Part shown: piece by piece, positions 1 through 12,748 of the stretch
How positions within the stretch are numbered: the stretch's first letter is position 1
Layout of the letters: each line of letters begins with the position of its first letter
NCBI GenBank assembly: GCA_030407085.1
Contig: CM059587.1
Location: 42,506,501 to 42,570,500 of the forward strand
Length of the DNA: 64,000 nucleotides
Reading direction: 5' to 3'
From: Trichopria drosophilae
Taxonomy: Eukaryota > Arthropoda > Insecta > Hymenoptera > Diapriidae
The notes under the pieces: model-generated
The model's input: the letters and a program-made list of their open reading frames with translations, nothing else
Told to the model about the DNA's origin: nothing
Databases searched by the model: none
Program-made: the position numbers and the translations under genes

Positions 1-137
1 TAGTGGTGGGCAGAATTCTGAGTAGTTAGATTAGGTTAGTTTCATGACATTGCCATTTCTCTGTTTCCCCCATTTTAGTAAACAAAATTTTATTTAAAAT
101 AATTCTCGTCACAATAACGAGGGTCAAGTAGCCTGAT

Positions 138-342
138 GCCAAAACATCCGGCGCCAAACCAGAGGGACCAAAATGTCCTAAAGCCAAAATGGCTGGAAAA
201 GACTGACATGGATTTCCGTGTGCAATGTTCAATGTTTTAGGGCTGGTTTTTTACCTCAGTGATATTTTTGTTTATGATTATTTGTCCATGTGATATTTTG
301 TCGTGCGATCAATTGTCGTGTGATTAGTTGTCATGTGAAATA
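138..342. repeat. Two blocks of degenerate 15-16 bp tandem repeats
   Basis: The first block (about 138-197) has four units of 15 bp, each starting (g)ccaaa and followed by a variable tail such as acatccggc or atgtcctaaa. The second (about 281-342) has four units of 15-16 bp of the form ttgtc-ntgtgatn. The two unit types differ in sequence but share period and divergence. No coding potential is visible. Confidence 0.6.
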
Positions 343-1556
343 AAGACGTGGAGCCACATTTTGAAAGTCTTTTTTTTAAATGTCTGGTTTTCGAATGTCT
401 GTTTTGTGATTTGTTTTGTTTTTGAGGTGCACCCTTGTTAAGGACATTTAAGAAATTTATGTATATATATGCCGAGTCTGTGATATAGTCTATTATAGAT
501 AGTGAAATACGTTGAATGGCGTCAGTAACAAATATGGAATATATATCATAATAAAGGCAACTGAGATAAGATATATGAGGATATTTGAAGATATATAATA
601 TATAATCTGTACTTGATGGAATTTTGAAAACTTCAGTAGGTTCGACATTCTCGTTTACGAAGTTGTATTTGTTATTGCCAAATCAAATGACCCAAAAATA
701 CCCCTCAAATTACTGCGATGAGAAATGGACTGTTATATTCTAAATTTTAATAGATTACAATGAAAAGAAGATGAGAATGAAGGATCAAGTTCATTAAAAA
801 TAATCATTGATCAATGTAATGAAAAATTCAAAGGTATCAAAACATTTTTCTAGACAAATGCACAGACTAATTCAATAACAGTGTTGGCTCTTTGAGCTGA
901 AATTAAATACACATGTGACTTTGCTACATAGCATCACTCGAAACAATAATATTGAAAAATTATCGTTGATGTTGCACTGTAAATTTGTTGGACTGAAACT
1001 TAGTATAATGGATTGAAATTTCTGGACTTGATCTTAATTATAATAACTGTAAATTAAGCTGGGTTTCCTCTGTCCAAAGCTCCTAAAGGTGTTTAGATTA
1101 TCCCATGCCCGTTTTAGACATGGGATGAAGGAATAACACCAGAAGTTGCTTCTATACTAATATACAGTTTTATGATTATCTTCGACCTGAAAATAATGGT
1201 AAAAAATTACATCGAAATATTTAAAGTCTGGTTTATTAGTTATAGAAAACTTAAATTATGAAGAGATACTACAAAATGCGTGGTCCGAGTTCGACATAGG
1301 ATGATCACATTAAAATGGAAGACATATTATCTCTGAAGTTTGTTCCGATTACGTATGCGGCAACAAAATTGACGACGCCAATAAAAAATAGGATGGAACT
1401 AAAGTTCAAATAAGATACGGTATTGTTAATGGATTCTGTAGATCTTTGGTTGTTCTGAAGATAAAGCCACGTGTTAAATCAGCATAAAAAGTAAATTTAT
1501 ATATGTAGATTGATCTCAGAAAGTTCTTTTTCGAGGATTTAGAGAAATATGAATAT

Positions 1557-1600
1557 ATGGGACATTCCACGTAAAAAGAACCACTTTTTTGTACTTCTTT
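1557..1600. mobile_element. Solo end of a MITE family seen complete at 8871-9132
   Basis: The stretch starts ATATGGGACATTCCACG and continues into AACCACTTTTTT. This follows the terminal repeat of the 8871-9132 element (ATATGGGGCATTCCATGCC, then GCCACTTTTTT) with several substitutions. I found no opposite end nearby, so it looks like a truncated or decayed copy. The surrounding 350-1940 is AT-rich and otherwise featureless. Confidence 0.4.
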
Positions 1601-1948
1601 TTCGACAGCTATTTTTAAATCAATTTTTAATATATTTAACATTTTTCTGTCATATTTTTTTCAAAATCAACATTTTCTCCATCAATTAAGATGATTTTTG
1701 AAGATTTTCTGAACCTCCTATTTACTGGCCGATGGTGTTAAAATAAAAATTGAAACTCGAAAAAATGATTGATGAAAAGATATCAAAACACATAATTAGA
1801 AATAAATATTTTCACGAAAAAGTTCATGAGAAAGTCTATAAAATTTGTTTACTACCCGTATTGATGGGAATATAACAAAGAAGACAATATTGACAATTCG
1901 CATAAATGGAAAAATTCTCTAAAAAATTGTAACGAAGGAATTTGTAAT

Positions 1949-2547
1949 AAACATCCCGAGCAGAAATCTGTCCAGGCTGCCTGAAAACTTATCAGGGCCT
2001 GATCAGGCACCAATCAGGCCCGCCTGATAAGGTGTGCCTTATCACTCCCGGATCAGGCCCTGAACAGGCAGAAATCAGGCGCGCCTGATAATGTGCCTTG
2101 TCACTTCCGGATCAGGCCCTGACCAGACTGCAATCAGGCGCGCCTGATAAGGTGTCCATTGTCACTGCCGGATCAGGCCCTGAACAGGCAGCAGTCATGC
2201 GCGCCTGATAAGGTGGGTCTTAATACTGCCGGACCATGCACTCGTCAGAGGACTACAACCTGCATCTTATCAGGCAAACGTAGTTGTTGCCTGACCATGT
2301 TCGAAACAGAGGATTACAAAGCAAACTTTACTTGTAGCTGCATATAAGAATTTGTTATAAACATCATTAAAAGAGGTTTCACAAGAAATATGAATGCGAC
2401 ATTTGGTTCTACGGGATAAATTATGTGAAAAACGTACATGTATTATTGTATTACTATTATATAGAATAAATAACAATAATAGATATACGTTTCATACATA
2501 ATTTACTCCGTAAATCGCCGTATCGAAATTTCTACTCGGGATGTTTT
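1949..2547. mobile_element. Fold-back/MITE-like element with CCTGATCAGG-based interior
   Basis: The ends are inverted repeats: the left reads AACATCCCGAGCAGAAAT and the right reads ATTTCTACTCGGGATGTT. The left half holds a tandem array rich in the palindrome CCTGATCAGG; the right half is AT-rich and unremarkable. A related element with equivalent ends (CCGAGCGGAAAT type) and the same internal motif lies at 62391-63225, which supports a mobile family. No transposase is encoded, so it must be non-autonomous. The class is unknown; the target duplication is not clear. Confidence 0.65.
1985..2245. repeat. Minisatellite, ~60 bp unit, about 4 copies
   Basis: The landmark GGATCAGGCCCTGA recurs at about 2050, 2109 and 2170, giving a period of 59-61 bp. 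Each unit also carries a GCGCCTGATAAGGTG-like segment and a CTTATCACT/CTTGTCACT segment. Units are internally palindromic (CCTGAT...ATCAGG), so the array can fold. Short ORFs here are by-products of the repeat. Confidence 0.75.
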
Positions 2548-4005
2548 ATATGAGCTAAAATTCAGCATTTGCATACCCGAATGATAATATGGGAAGAGTA
2601 CAAACATTTTAAAATATTTTAAAAGTGTTTTTTTTTACGTAGAATACTCCATATATAATTGAATATATTTTTTCGTAAAAAGTTGAAGAGGAGTCGAAGA
2701 ACAGAAGATGATTTTTTTTTAATAGCGCCATTTATCATTTTTCTATTCAAGCTCGAATGATATATTTATTTTCGTTTACATTATTTAGAAAAATATCTGT
2801 AGTCACGGATGCAGTATAGATATAGTCAATAAGCAAGTGGTCATTTTCAGATTTTACTTAGGAAGATGTACTACCAGATAATAGAAGTGACAGATTATTT
2901 ATATCATGTAACTGCAAAAAAGTTACAATCCAGCTGAGGCATTTGGTTAATTTATTAACTAATGAAAGAGATAAAGCACAATATTAATGTATCTTACTAG
3001 GCAAATAGTAGAAATGAATTTCTCTTAAGAATTCAACTGCATTTAGTATCACCTTTTATTGCAAGCGATGTAGTTTTTAATTAGTCATTTTGTAGTAGAC
3101 TTTTTTCTTTCAATGTCGAAATTTGTATTATTATACGAACGAAAAATTCGAATATAAATTTTCTTATACAATTGCATATATAAAAGAATGCAGCGGAAAT
3201 CTCAAATACTGTTTTGAATAGAAGAATGTCTATGGAACAGGGTATAAAGTATATTTTCACGCGGAAGTTTCTTATTTTGCATGATTTAATATTAAAACAT
3301 ACACGACGTCGTTGATTCTTTCAGAATTATTCTTTTCTTTTTTACTTTCAAATGTTTCTTTCATGTATTTTTCATTTTATTCATTTTTAAAATCACATAG
3401 TTTCAACAATTTTTACTCTATTATATAACAACGGCTCAATAACAATTAGCTTCATTTCAGACGCTTCTAATTCACTGTATTTAGTTATAAATAAAAAGAG
3501 CGACAACATTAAGTTTTTATAAAATCATAAAAGATTTTTTTTATAGTGTTTCTTCCGTAACATTGAAAATTTTGGGTAAATAAATACATAACACTCTCTT
3601 TACAATGATTTACTTTACTATATCAAGAGTTAATAACTCAATCTTTTCGTTATATAAGTATACTTTCTTTGTCACCGTTTAATTTTCCTATTTAATTTCA
3701 ATATCGTTAATGCTTTGCATCAGTCGAGACAGTTGGTTCACACAATTTTTCTTTTTTTTATGCGCTCTCCAGTATCACTACATTGTTTCACCTATGTCAC
3801 AACAATATTCAAGTTCACCATTACTTCTAAAAATCAATCATTTTAATCATTAATCAATTTTAATAGTTTCACTCTCCTTCGGTTGTTTCGAACGGTAAAT
3901 GCCAACAATACGTCAATAAATTCGACTCGTTTGTAAGTGTTAAATAGCCCTGTATGTTTTAATTTGTATTTGTTTGTGAAAACTATTTTTAAACTTTTTT
4001 TTTAA
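2548..4005. other. AT-rich DNA, nothing identified
   Basis: No credible ORF, splice-bounded exon, RNA gene or recognisable repeat. Homopolymer T and A runs are common. Confidence 0.5.
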
Positions 4006-4010
4006 TTTCA

Positions 4011-4057
4011 CCCCTGATGAGGGCATCAAATTTGATGCCGGAACGTAGGGCAAATAA
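4011..4057 (+). ncRNA. Hammerhead-ribozyme-like motif (degenerate)
   Basis: The sequence has CTGATGAG, then a perfect 6 bp hairpin GGCATC-aaattt-GATGCC, then GGAACG. This resembles the hammerhead core CUGANGA - stem II - GAAA, with the second half altered by a substitution near GAAA. Such motifs are known in Penelope-like retroelements and retrozymes. The neighbourhood contains no reverse transcriptase, so this would be a remnant. The hairpin is seen directly; ribozyme identity is inferred and catalysis is doubtful. Confidence 0.35.
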
Positions 4058-4589
4058 TAAATTACTTATTAATGGAACCGTAATTAACAATTAGTTATCT
4101 TAGCTGTAAATAAATAAATTTTTGACAAATATAAGAATTTCGAAAATGTATATTTAAGTATTGGATGTAAAATAACAGAACAATATCATTGTTTTGATTA
4201 TTACTAATCCTTGTTACTGTTAGACTTTTTTATAATTATAAGTTTTAATTATTATTTTAAATTAGCCAATTTTCTTTGTGCTTCAACGTCAGAGACTAAA
4301 ATAAGCTTTTTTAAAAACAAAATGAAAATAAATGGAAAATATATGGAAAAAAAATTTATTCTATACATCTAACTATTTATTGATTTAATAGGATCGGAAT
4401 ATATAGGAATATAATCGGACTTTTCTCCGACTGCCAGAAAAAGGCAAATCTTTGTCATGATATAAAGTAGACTAACAAATTGTGAAATTCTGGCGTTGTC
4501 CATTTTCATAATCGCTATGTCAACAAATGTATATAAATCCACAAAGATGCCACAAAGTGTTCAATCAATTTCAGCATAAAAGGGTTATA

Positions 4590-4965
4590 AAACCGCTTAA
4601 AATTTGTTACTCGGGGGTTTTCGAGTTCGCTGATTACAAATCTGATGATATATTTTGAAAATTTAAAATGATGGTTCCAATATGGCAGAGAAAATTTCGA
4701 AAAATGGAACCATTTTAGTTTAAAAATTTTCAAAATCCACTTCAAATTCGTAATCAACGGTCCCGAAACCCCCAGAGTAACGAATATCAAGTGAAATAGT
4801 TGGAATTTAGAAAATTTGTCCGCCAATTTGAATGATCAAAATCTGACTTCAGATTCGTAATCAGCGTCCCAAAATACCCCTATACACCGAGTTAAAGTAA
4901 AATCTAACAAATTTTTTTTTGGCATTTTGGGCATTTTTTGTAAAATTCTCGTGGTAGTCAAGGGG
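4590..4965. mobile_element. Decayed piggyBac-like MITE (GCTGATTACGAATCTG family)
   Basis: One forward copy of the GCTGATTACAAATCTGATG motif (4619 on) is followed by two reverse copies (near 4750 and 4850), with cccc(g)agtaacga and 'ccgcca' flanks typical of the family. The right border reads AAGGGG followed by TTAA at 4966-4969, which agrees with the TTAA-flanked complete element at 17641-18446. The left end was not found. Non-coding. Confidence 0.5.
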
Positions 4966-4969
4966 TTAA

Positions 4970-6010
4970 ATTAATAAGTTTTTTCCTCAGTTTAGAAGTT
5001 TTCGTATCAAGTAAAATTTTAGTTCATATACTGACAAACGCCAACTTGATTAAGAAGCACGATGAGTGTGTCATTTCTAATTCTAACATTTTTCAGAAAT
5101 TAGTAGGTTAATAATACGGGTCTTACCTATTAAGGCGAATAGTGCTCTGTGTCTCGCGCACCATGAGAGCTCGTTCCCAAAAGTGGACAGCCTCTGGCAG
5201 AATGGTAGTCTATTAACAAAAAGCACAAATAATTACATTATGACAATGCAAAAAGTACACAAAATATTGTATATATATGTTATATTTCACCTAGAATACG
5301 GAATCACGTTTATAGCTACTCACGTTGGAAAACTATAAGAAACCTTTGAAATACTTCGAATATGACATATCGTTTTTGTATGGATATTTTCGTAATGCAA
5401 ACAAGTGCATGGAAAGACACTACAGTACGTTGGAATGCTTTTGAAATATATGTCGTCTTTGGTTAGTGAAAAATCGAATGTTTTTCTCTAGAGAAAAACA
5501 TCGTGAGCTCATCTGGGTTTCTAAAGGAAAATCTTAAATGATCGATTTTTTTATAATCTCAGTATACAAGTCTATTCTGTTTGAATTCAAGCAACGTAAA
5601 ATATTTAAAGATTTCTCAAAGGTGACAAGTTTTGAAATTTAATTATGCTAAGGGAAAAATACAGTTTTTTTTATATATGCAAGATGCGATGAATAATGCA
5701 TTATTTCCAACACAAGTTCAATATAAAAGGAAACGTTTCCCCATTTTATACAATTATGTTGAACATAAATAATCTGAAGTTAGCAGTCAATATGAGAATA
5801 AGGAATAGCTTCAGGTTTATTAAAAATCAGGTTTCGTAATTTTATCGTGTTATAAAATCAAATTAATTTAAATCTGTAATTTGTAAATTATTTAATTCAT
5901 ATATTTCGTATAGTGATGATACATTAACTCTTTTAAAATTAAGTGATGTGCATTGTTATTAGTATCTTATTATTAGTTATAGATCTAAAAATGTGCAATG
6001 TTGAGAGGCG
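4970..6010. other. AT-rich DNA, nothing identified
   Basis: No gene or clear repeat. A slightly less AT-rich patch at 5120-5210 has no recognisable motif. Confidence 0.45.
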
Positions 6011-6024
6011 CCGTAAGAGAGGGA

Positions 6025-6284
<260 letters not shown>

Positions 6285-6576
6285 CGAAAAGTACATTTAT
6301 AACATACTACTGTTCGTTTAAACTAAAAATCTTCCTATGTACGCGGATTTGAATGCATTCGAATGGAAATAGAAACATGATGGCGTAATATAATAAAAAC
6401 AAAAAAATGAGGTTAATAGATTGATTCTCCAAATATCCGGATGGAAACATATTTTACATTTTTATTTTTACAATAGTCGCTTTGTTTTATCGTCCATTCA
6501 CACGACAATAAACTTGCCTTCAATTCTTTTTGACAGAGTTCAACAACAGGAAAAACTTTTTGCGTACTTCCTATAG

Positions 6577-6610
<34 letters not shown>
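6577..6610 (+). repeat. Poly(A) run of 34
   Basis: An uninterrupted A tract. No retroelement body or target duplication could be recognised next to it, so it may be a simple homopolymer rather than a retroposon tail. Confidence 0.9.
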
Positions 6611-6612
<2 letters not shown>

Positions 6613-7480
6613 AAAAGTCAATTTCATAACAAAAACACGTAATGTATCTTCCATGTTATGCTCTTGATAACTTACACAATGCATGACAAATACGTTTATT
6701 TAAAAACGTAAATAAAAACCCGACGAATAAAAATAATTCATATACACTATGGAAGGCTGGTGGTAACTGAGTCAAATTGTTATCAGTGGCATTAAAAAAT
6801 GAAAATAGATTTTAAATAAATTTAAAATTATTTAGATTTAGAAAAAAGATTTGATTGTAATAAACAGTTTTGTGACTTTAATATTGGATGTGAAATCTAT
6901 CAGATGAAGAAACTGTTTTCGGTTTGTAATCATTGATGTTTCCGAATACATTATTCATAGTGCGTTGTGTAAATTGGAAGACCGCGCGAAAATCAACGCG
7001 TTGATTGAATTAAAATATAACTCAATTTATTAAAGATTGTAGCACTGACAAACAATGCGACAAATGCAAAATCAACAGGCAGTTACACAAAGGGTACACG
7101 AGTTTATTCGAGATACGAAAGATATACCATGGAAAACCTCGTAGTTTGAAAACGAAATATTAAATGCAAATTCGTCATGATTTAAATTTCAGATACAATT
7201 AGTTTTGTGTACTTGACAACAATGTTGCAAGTACAAGGCCAATAATTGTCTCTGCAAAACAGACGATTAGAATCCTGCAAGAACTTACAAGAGAACATCA
7301 TGTCTGGACTTTCAACGTATTAATTAAAATTAGATAAGATTATTAAATTAATAATTAAATTAGATTAAAAGAAATTTTAACAGCCACGTTTGCTAAGTGG
7401 TAATTGTAAACGAATGGTGGAAGGGCTTTGAAATAAAACGCGTGATTTGATCAGCCACAAGAAACTATTTAAAATTTATT
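6611..7480. other. AT-rich DNA, nothing identified
   Basis: No gene or repeat recognised. Confidence 0.4.
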
Positions 7481-7489
7481 GCGATCAAC

Positions 7490-7810
7490 CGGTGACGACC
7501 CGATCGCGACGCGGACTTCCTAAACGAACCGAAAAAGCCGATCGTCAATTTTTTACTTTTTCTTAGTTCGACTTTTCAATTTATCGAACGTTTAAATAGT
7601 CTACAACGTCATATTATATATCGATTATACTATTTGAAATACAAATTTTATCGAGATCGTCACCATTTCGAAGGACCTTTTACATCATTTACATAACAGG
7701 CCTGCTTCATTTTGAGAGGTACCCCCATTCGGGTGTGCAATGGCGTAGGGAAAACCACCTCTGTGGGAAAAAACCTACGCCGGGTACCGCAGTTGATAAA
7801 ACATCGATTC
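7490..7810. other. G+C-richer fragment, possible LTR-retroelement leader remnant
   Basis: At about 7494 the text GGTGACGACCCGATCGCGAC resembles the junction after an LTR in some Ty3/gypsy elements, and a second ggtgacgatctcg occurs on the minus strand near 7660. Between 7680 and 7800 is a G+C-richer patch with a 63-codon minus-strand frame of no recognisable family. No paired LTRs, Gag or Pol are present. The retroelement reading is weak. Confidence 0.2.
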
Positions 7811-8189
7811 CGTCCGTAACAATAATAAAATATGAGTATCTGTGATATCAAAATAATCTATCAACAAATTACAGGGAAGAAATAAACCCGTTCTACCTTA
7901 AAATATGCGCTTCATAGTTTTTCTTAGGGTTGCAACATTCATTGCGATTTATTTAAGACATCTAAATTATGAATTTGAAGAAGATTATCATTAACTCAAC
8001 TTTACATACACGATAAAATGGTTCGGTGACTATTAATTGCACATGAAATTCAATACAGCAAAATTGAACAAATAACAAATTAAACACAACAAAAAGCAAT
8101 AAATATAAGACGTAATATAAGTAACATTTAGCATGATCTAACCTAACACGAATATATGTAACATAACGAATATAAATAAAATTTTCGAT

Positions 8190-8518
8190 ATACGCCACCT
8201 ATTGGTGGACGATAAATACGCTTTCTTATCATTTTCTACATTACAATACATTATGCTAATGGTAGGAGACAATAGAACACGATAATATTGTAAATACAAA
8301 TAAACGCGCAGTAGCGGGGTATTACACCAATTTTCCATTATAAACATAAACATTACTGATTGAAAAATAAACTGGCTAGTCAGTGTTGTGCGTCGCAATG
8401 ATTCGTAAACATCTTTAAATTGTGTGATAGAATCAATGGTCATTTTACTTCCCCTAAATCGAAAAATATTGTTTGCATCACGGGCGTAAAACGACCATTT
8501 CACGCCCTTGATGCAAAA
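8190..8518 (-). repeat. Dispersed repeat, end of an unknown element (copy 1)
   Basis: Read on the minus strand it starts CATCAAGGGCGTGAAATGG and continues for about 300 bp. About 220 bp match the plus strand at 33991-34235 closely, including tcacacaa(a/t)ttaaagatg and the aatggaaaatt(c/g)gtgtaat segment. The frame across it (121 aa) and that at 33992 (79 aa) are alignable, but there are many TTG/CTG-type starts and no known domain, so coding is not established. A 46 bp palindrome sits at its outer end. Confidence 0.65.
8472..8517. repeat. 46 bp imperfect palindrome around GGGCGT
   Basis: TTTGCATCACGGGCGTAAAA on one side pairs with the arm TTTCACGCCCTTGATGCAAA. Arms differ at few positions. 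The half-site CAAGGGCGT recurs at 13275, 28649 and 33998. Confidence 0.7.
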
Positions 8519-8870
8519 AGTACTAATACAGTGTGTTGAAATACATGCGTTGAATTGTTCCTATGGCGAACAGTTGTGATATAGAATCGATTTATACCTG
8601 CGGTTTAGTTGAGATATTAAAATTCTTATATAAAGAGTAGCAGTGTCCTAGTTGTTATAAAAAATATAAGAACTTCAGAAACAATAAAAATTAAAAAAAT
8701 ATTTACTTCCCACTATTGAAATAAATGTTTACTTCATCACGAAATTTTTTGCTCAACTTTTAAAATAACTGATTTTTGCGTTAATATATTTATTATTGTA
8801 ATTGTCTCTATTTATATTTAACTTTTGTATTCTTTCTGTAAAATTTATATTATTTTTGTAAAAATGATAT

Positions 8871-9132
8871 ATATGGCATTCCATGCCAAGTGGGCCACTT
8901 TTTTTGAAAGAAGTAATATTCTTATTTTCAGCGTGTGCATTCTTTTGTGACACGAAAAATCACAGTTTTTCACCGTTAGCGATCGATAGAGTTGCAAAAT
9001 TGAAAAGTTATTGCATAATGTGCAATTATGAAATTGTTGGTTCTCATCTTGTTCGCTGTAAGTAAAAAACACTGAAATTAAGAACATTAGTTCTAAAAAA
9101 AAAGTGGCCCACTTGGCATGGAATGCCCCATA
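8871..9132. mobile_element. 262 bp MITE with ~35 bp terminal inverted repeats
   Basis: The left end reads ATATGGCATTCCATGCC followed by AAGTGGGCCACTTTTTT; the right end is the reverse complement, ending GGCATGGAATGCCCCATAT. The interior is AT-rich and has no transposase. Flanking ATAT could be part of the terminal repeat or of the target duplication. A solo end of the same family is at 1557-1600. Confidence 0.8.
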
Positions 9133-11017
9133 TGCGGTAGTAGAGATGCAAACAGTGTTTTAACCCTTAATTCTATACATAAAATATGGTGAAAGTATCA
9201 ATACTTTTCACTCCGAAAAGATAAAGTATCAAATATTTCGTACTTGATATTTCGACACTTCTTAACCATAGTAAATAAATTGCCAATGTGTCGAATTATT
9301 CTTGATTTATATCGTTCCTTTTATATCTCGTTTAGTTCTCATCCATCAATGTTTTCCTCTTCAAACTTATTTCTTCACACATTTTCTATCTATCGTCCTG
9401 TATCAAATTCTCTTTGTCTTTTAGATTGCATGATACTGATAATATTATTTTCAATTATAATAAAACTGTGACTAAATGCTGGTAACATCTAACTAAAGGA
9501 ATTAGTATACGTAATTTATATTGCAATTCTAACGTATATTTTTCTAACGCCTTTTACTTCTTCTAGATATCAAAACATATTGGACTAAATTCGGAATTTA
9601 GCGTCCAATGTTCTCATTGTCAGTAATATCTTTTTCTATCTTTATTTTACTAATCTTTTAATCTAATATAACAATCTATCTTACAAATCGAAAATCCTCA
9701 TGTACTTAGAACGGAAAGTATCAGAGCTACTTTTCTAGTTAGATAAATCTCGTACATGTAATATTCGTAACTGAAATAGGCTCAAACTACTAAGGCAAAG
9801 TATAAGGGTAGATCACTATCAATTACTCATTTCTATACTTCAGAAGATATTAAAGGCGAATAATGAATTGGTAAAGTATTAGATAATTAATTGAATTTTT
9901 TAAAATCACCTTACGAATCGAAAATTTAAAATAACTAATCTATTAATAGTCATTTATTTCTAGTCTATTACTTCTCATTAGTATTATTTTTATCTAAATC
10001 AGATTCAAGAAGTTAATTTTTCTATCTGCATTCAAGTTAATCATTAGCAGTTAACATACCCAAATATGTTGTTAAATAGTAACATTTTTTTCAAACTTAT
10101 TTATAAAATTCAGTCCATTAACTACAACTGTATTTATTTTAACTATACTTAAAGGTAGTCCTGAAAATAATAAAACGGACTTTAAGCGTTACTATATCAT
10201 GCTGAATAATTAAATAGTAGTAAAAAATTTAGTAACAATTTCTGAGTACGGTATGCCTTGATTGAATTTTATAATCATTTGGAATTTCGTATATTTCGTA
10301 CTTTTAGGACAGTTAAGAATTCTATTATAATTATTTTATAGTTATAGTTTCAACAAATTATAATTACTACGACATTAGCGATTATACCTCGAAAAAAGAT
10401 GAAAAATTCAGCTGTCTTTGGGTATTAGACACGAGAGTAGTAAAAAGAATTACTTTTTCGATATCCTTTTGACGAAGATGACTTTACTATTTTTATTCAA
10501 ATACAGAATTAGTAGTTAATCAAATATGCGGTTAACTGAATAATTTACTCAAATTTTGTGAAATTAACTTCTACAATTCAATTTATTAATGAAGTGCAGT
10601 TGAGAAATTTATTAACATGTGCAGAGCTTTTGAAGAGTTTTATGCAATTATCGTAATTAAGAATATTGATATATTTCGCAATTTTCAGAAGCAATTTTTC
10701 AAATTTATATTTACTTTTGTATTCGTAGAAATTCTAAAATTAAGAAATGTGTAATACATGTTTTAATCAATGTAAAATACATAAATTGTGTATAAATGTG
10801 TGAATTTGTCCATTTCTACGACAGGTTAGTCGATATCTCAAATTAAGATTTGAGGTTATCTAGTCTGTCAAATCGAAGAGTCTGTTACTGAAATATAAAT
10901 TACAGTTTCGAAATTTTAAATCATATTAGCTTATAATTTTGTTTCGTGGCAATTTGGATTGCCGTTCGGGAAATTTCGGTTATTTTTGGAAAATTTCAGA
11001 TATGGTTTCTTAAATTT
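9133..11017. other. AT-rich DNA, little identified
   Basis: Between 9187 and 9245 the motifs agtatcaatact, aaagtatcaaa and tacttgatattt form short overlapping inverted repeats. The remainder shows no gene or repeat. Confidence 0.45.
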
Positions 11018-12200
11018 GATATATAGGCATATCTGTAGAACTTTTAAACTGCAACAAGAGATCCGTTATGGAAATAAATATGTAACATCATATTTTGGCA
11101 GATTACAGTGCCTCTTATGTGTCCCTAATGAGTGTTCGACATTTGAATCATGAACGAATTAAACCCCGAATTCGCTTGTGCGCGACAAATTATGTTTTTT
11201 TTTCAACATTCACAATAACTCTTTTTTAACGAAGCTTTGTGTGCTTTCATGCTCACAGTATGAGTAGTTTAGATTATTTGGGAGTGAAAAATCATGGCAA
11301 CAAGGATGTGCCTTTCGTCGAAATGAAACAAGGAACCCTCAAAGTTGTCAGATAACTTTTTTTAAAATTGAACTTTTTCGTAAATCGGATGCTGTAACTT
11401 TTGTAACATGTTAAATGATTCCATATTAATATTTTGTTATTCCTTGAATAATAAGGAGTGGTTTAAGCACCAGCAGAAACGTGTGCCGCAGTATGTAGTT
11501 CACAAGTTTAGAGCCCTCAAAACGGAAAATTGAAACGTGATTCGTCAGAAAAATGTACATAATTTATTGGAACATGCTGAATTTAGGCGTTTAAAGGCTT
11601 AAACGTTATTATGAACTCTTCTTTTATAATAGAAGAGTATACAGGAAATTTTTAACTGCATTCCTGATCTAGAAGCCATAAACCACAACTAATAATATTA
11701 CTTGTGAATGCAATGAATTTCAAGATAGACCTCCTATTTCAATGTGAAAACCTAAAGGTGTTACTTTTCATGAGTTACAAAAAGAAAACATCAATCGTAG
11801 ATTTATAGATATTAACCCGGTCCATGCAGAGTTTTAATCTGTTATAATTGCTTTTCATTACTATATTATTTTTATATTACTAAAATGTTTCTAATATATT
11901 TACTAAGTGAATTAATATGCAATGTATATGAAGTAAGTATCCTTCATAAACAAGGAAGATATTTTTTTTTCTATAAGGCATTAAAAATAAAAACTGAAAA
12001 ATAAATCGTTAGTCATTTTAATCAAATTCGAAAATTCATGTTACTTTTGCAGCATATAACAAAGCTTAAAAATGAGTAACGCGGGGGTTTTATGTTATTT
12101 GCTCAATACACAGAACAGCAAAATTAATTTGAAGCATATAAAATCAAAATTCGTATACCTCAAAGTTTAAAAATTCAAGAGATATGCCCATATACGAGAC
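11018..12200 (+). mobile_element. ~1.2 kb non-coding TIR element, copy A
   Basis: The left end reads atataggcatatctgtagaa then CTTTTAAACT; the right end, reversed, reads TATATGGGCATATCTCTTGA then ATTTTTAAACTTTGAGG. The interior shares landmarks in order with 19137-20356: gtgcgcgaca (11189), agataactttttt (11350), and aatgagtaacgc followed by caaaattaatttgaag near the right end. Length and order are conserved though sequence is strongly diverged. No transposase frame survives. It lies in the same orientation as copy B. Confidence 0.6.
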
Positions 12201-12449
12201 GATATCGACATTTCTCGAAAAGACATTTGGACAATTGCAATACTTTGTAAAAAGATATAGTAATTTTACCAGCCTTTTTTGCGGTGTATTGTGTTTTTAC
12301 GATATATCAATAAATAAGATTTAAAAAAACAAAAACGGACCCTCCGCGTTCGTAAAAATAAATATTAAAGTGAAAAAGATTAATTGATTCGGGGACGCAA
12401 GTGCGAGATAAAAAATAGGAAAATGCGGTTCGGCAGATGACCAAACGGC

Positions 12450-12665
12450 AAAATAAGATGAATGGATAAAACGAGAAGAGGAAGAAAAGCGGAAGGAGTT
12501 TTTCCGAATAAATCACGTTGTCAGGACTCGCAACGCATGACTGAACGAGTGAGTGAGGGGATCGGTTCAGTGCAATCGTCTCTCTCCCTCTCTATCGTCT
12601 CGTCTCGTGGGTTAGCCGGTTCTCGAGATTTACGGTCTAGATTACTAGTGTTTTATTAGCGATAG
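12450..12665. other. Small G+C-richer patch, unidentified
   Basis: Contains repeated gagtgag/tctctccctctct and gtctcgtctcgtggg text. Short frames exist on both strands but none has an identifiable domain. It directly precedes the 12749 MITE. Confidence 0.3.
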
Positions 12666-12748
12666 CTAGTTTAATATTCGCAAATATAAGTTGTTGTTCT
12701 TTAGTCAATAACAGAATAGTAGGAGCTATGAACTTGTTGAGAATATAA

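Noticed and set aside
8138..8503. 121-codon frame as a transposase fragment
   Set aside because: It aligns with the frame at 33992 because the DNA is a shared repeat; no catalytic motif or known domain is visible.
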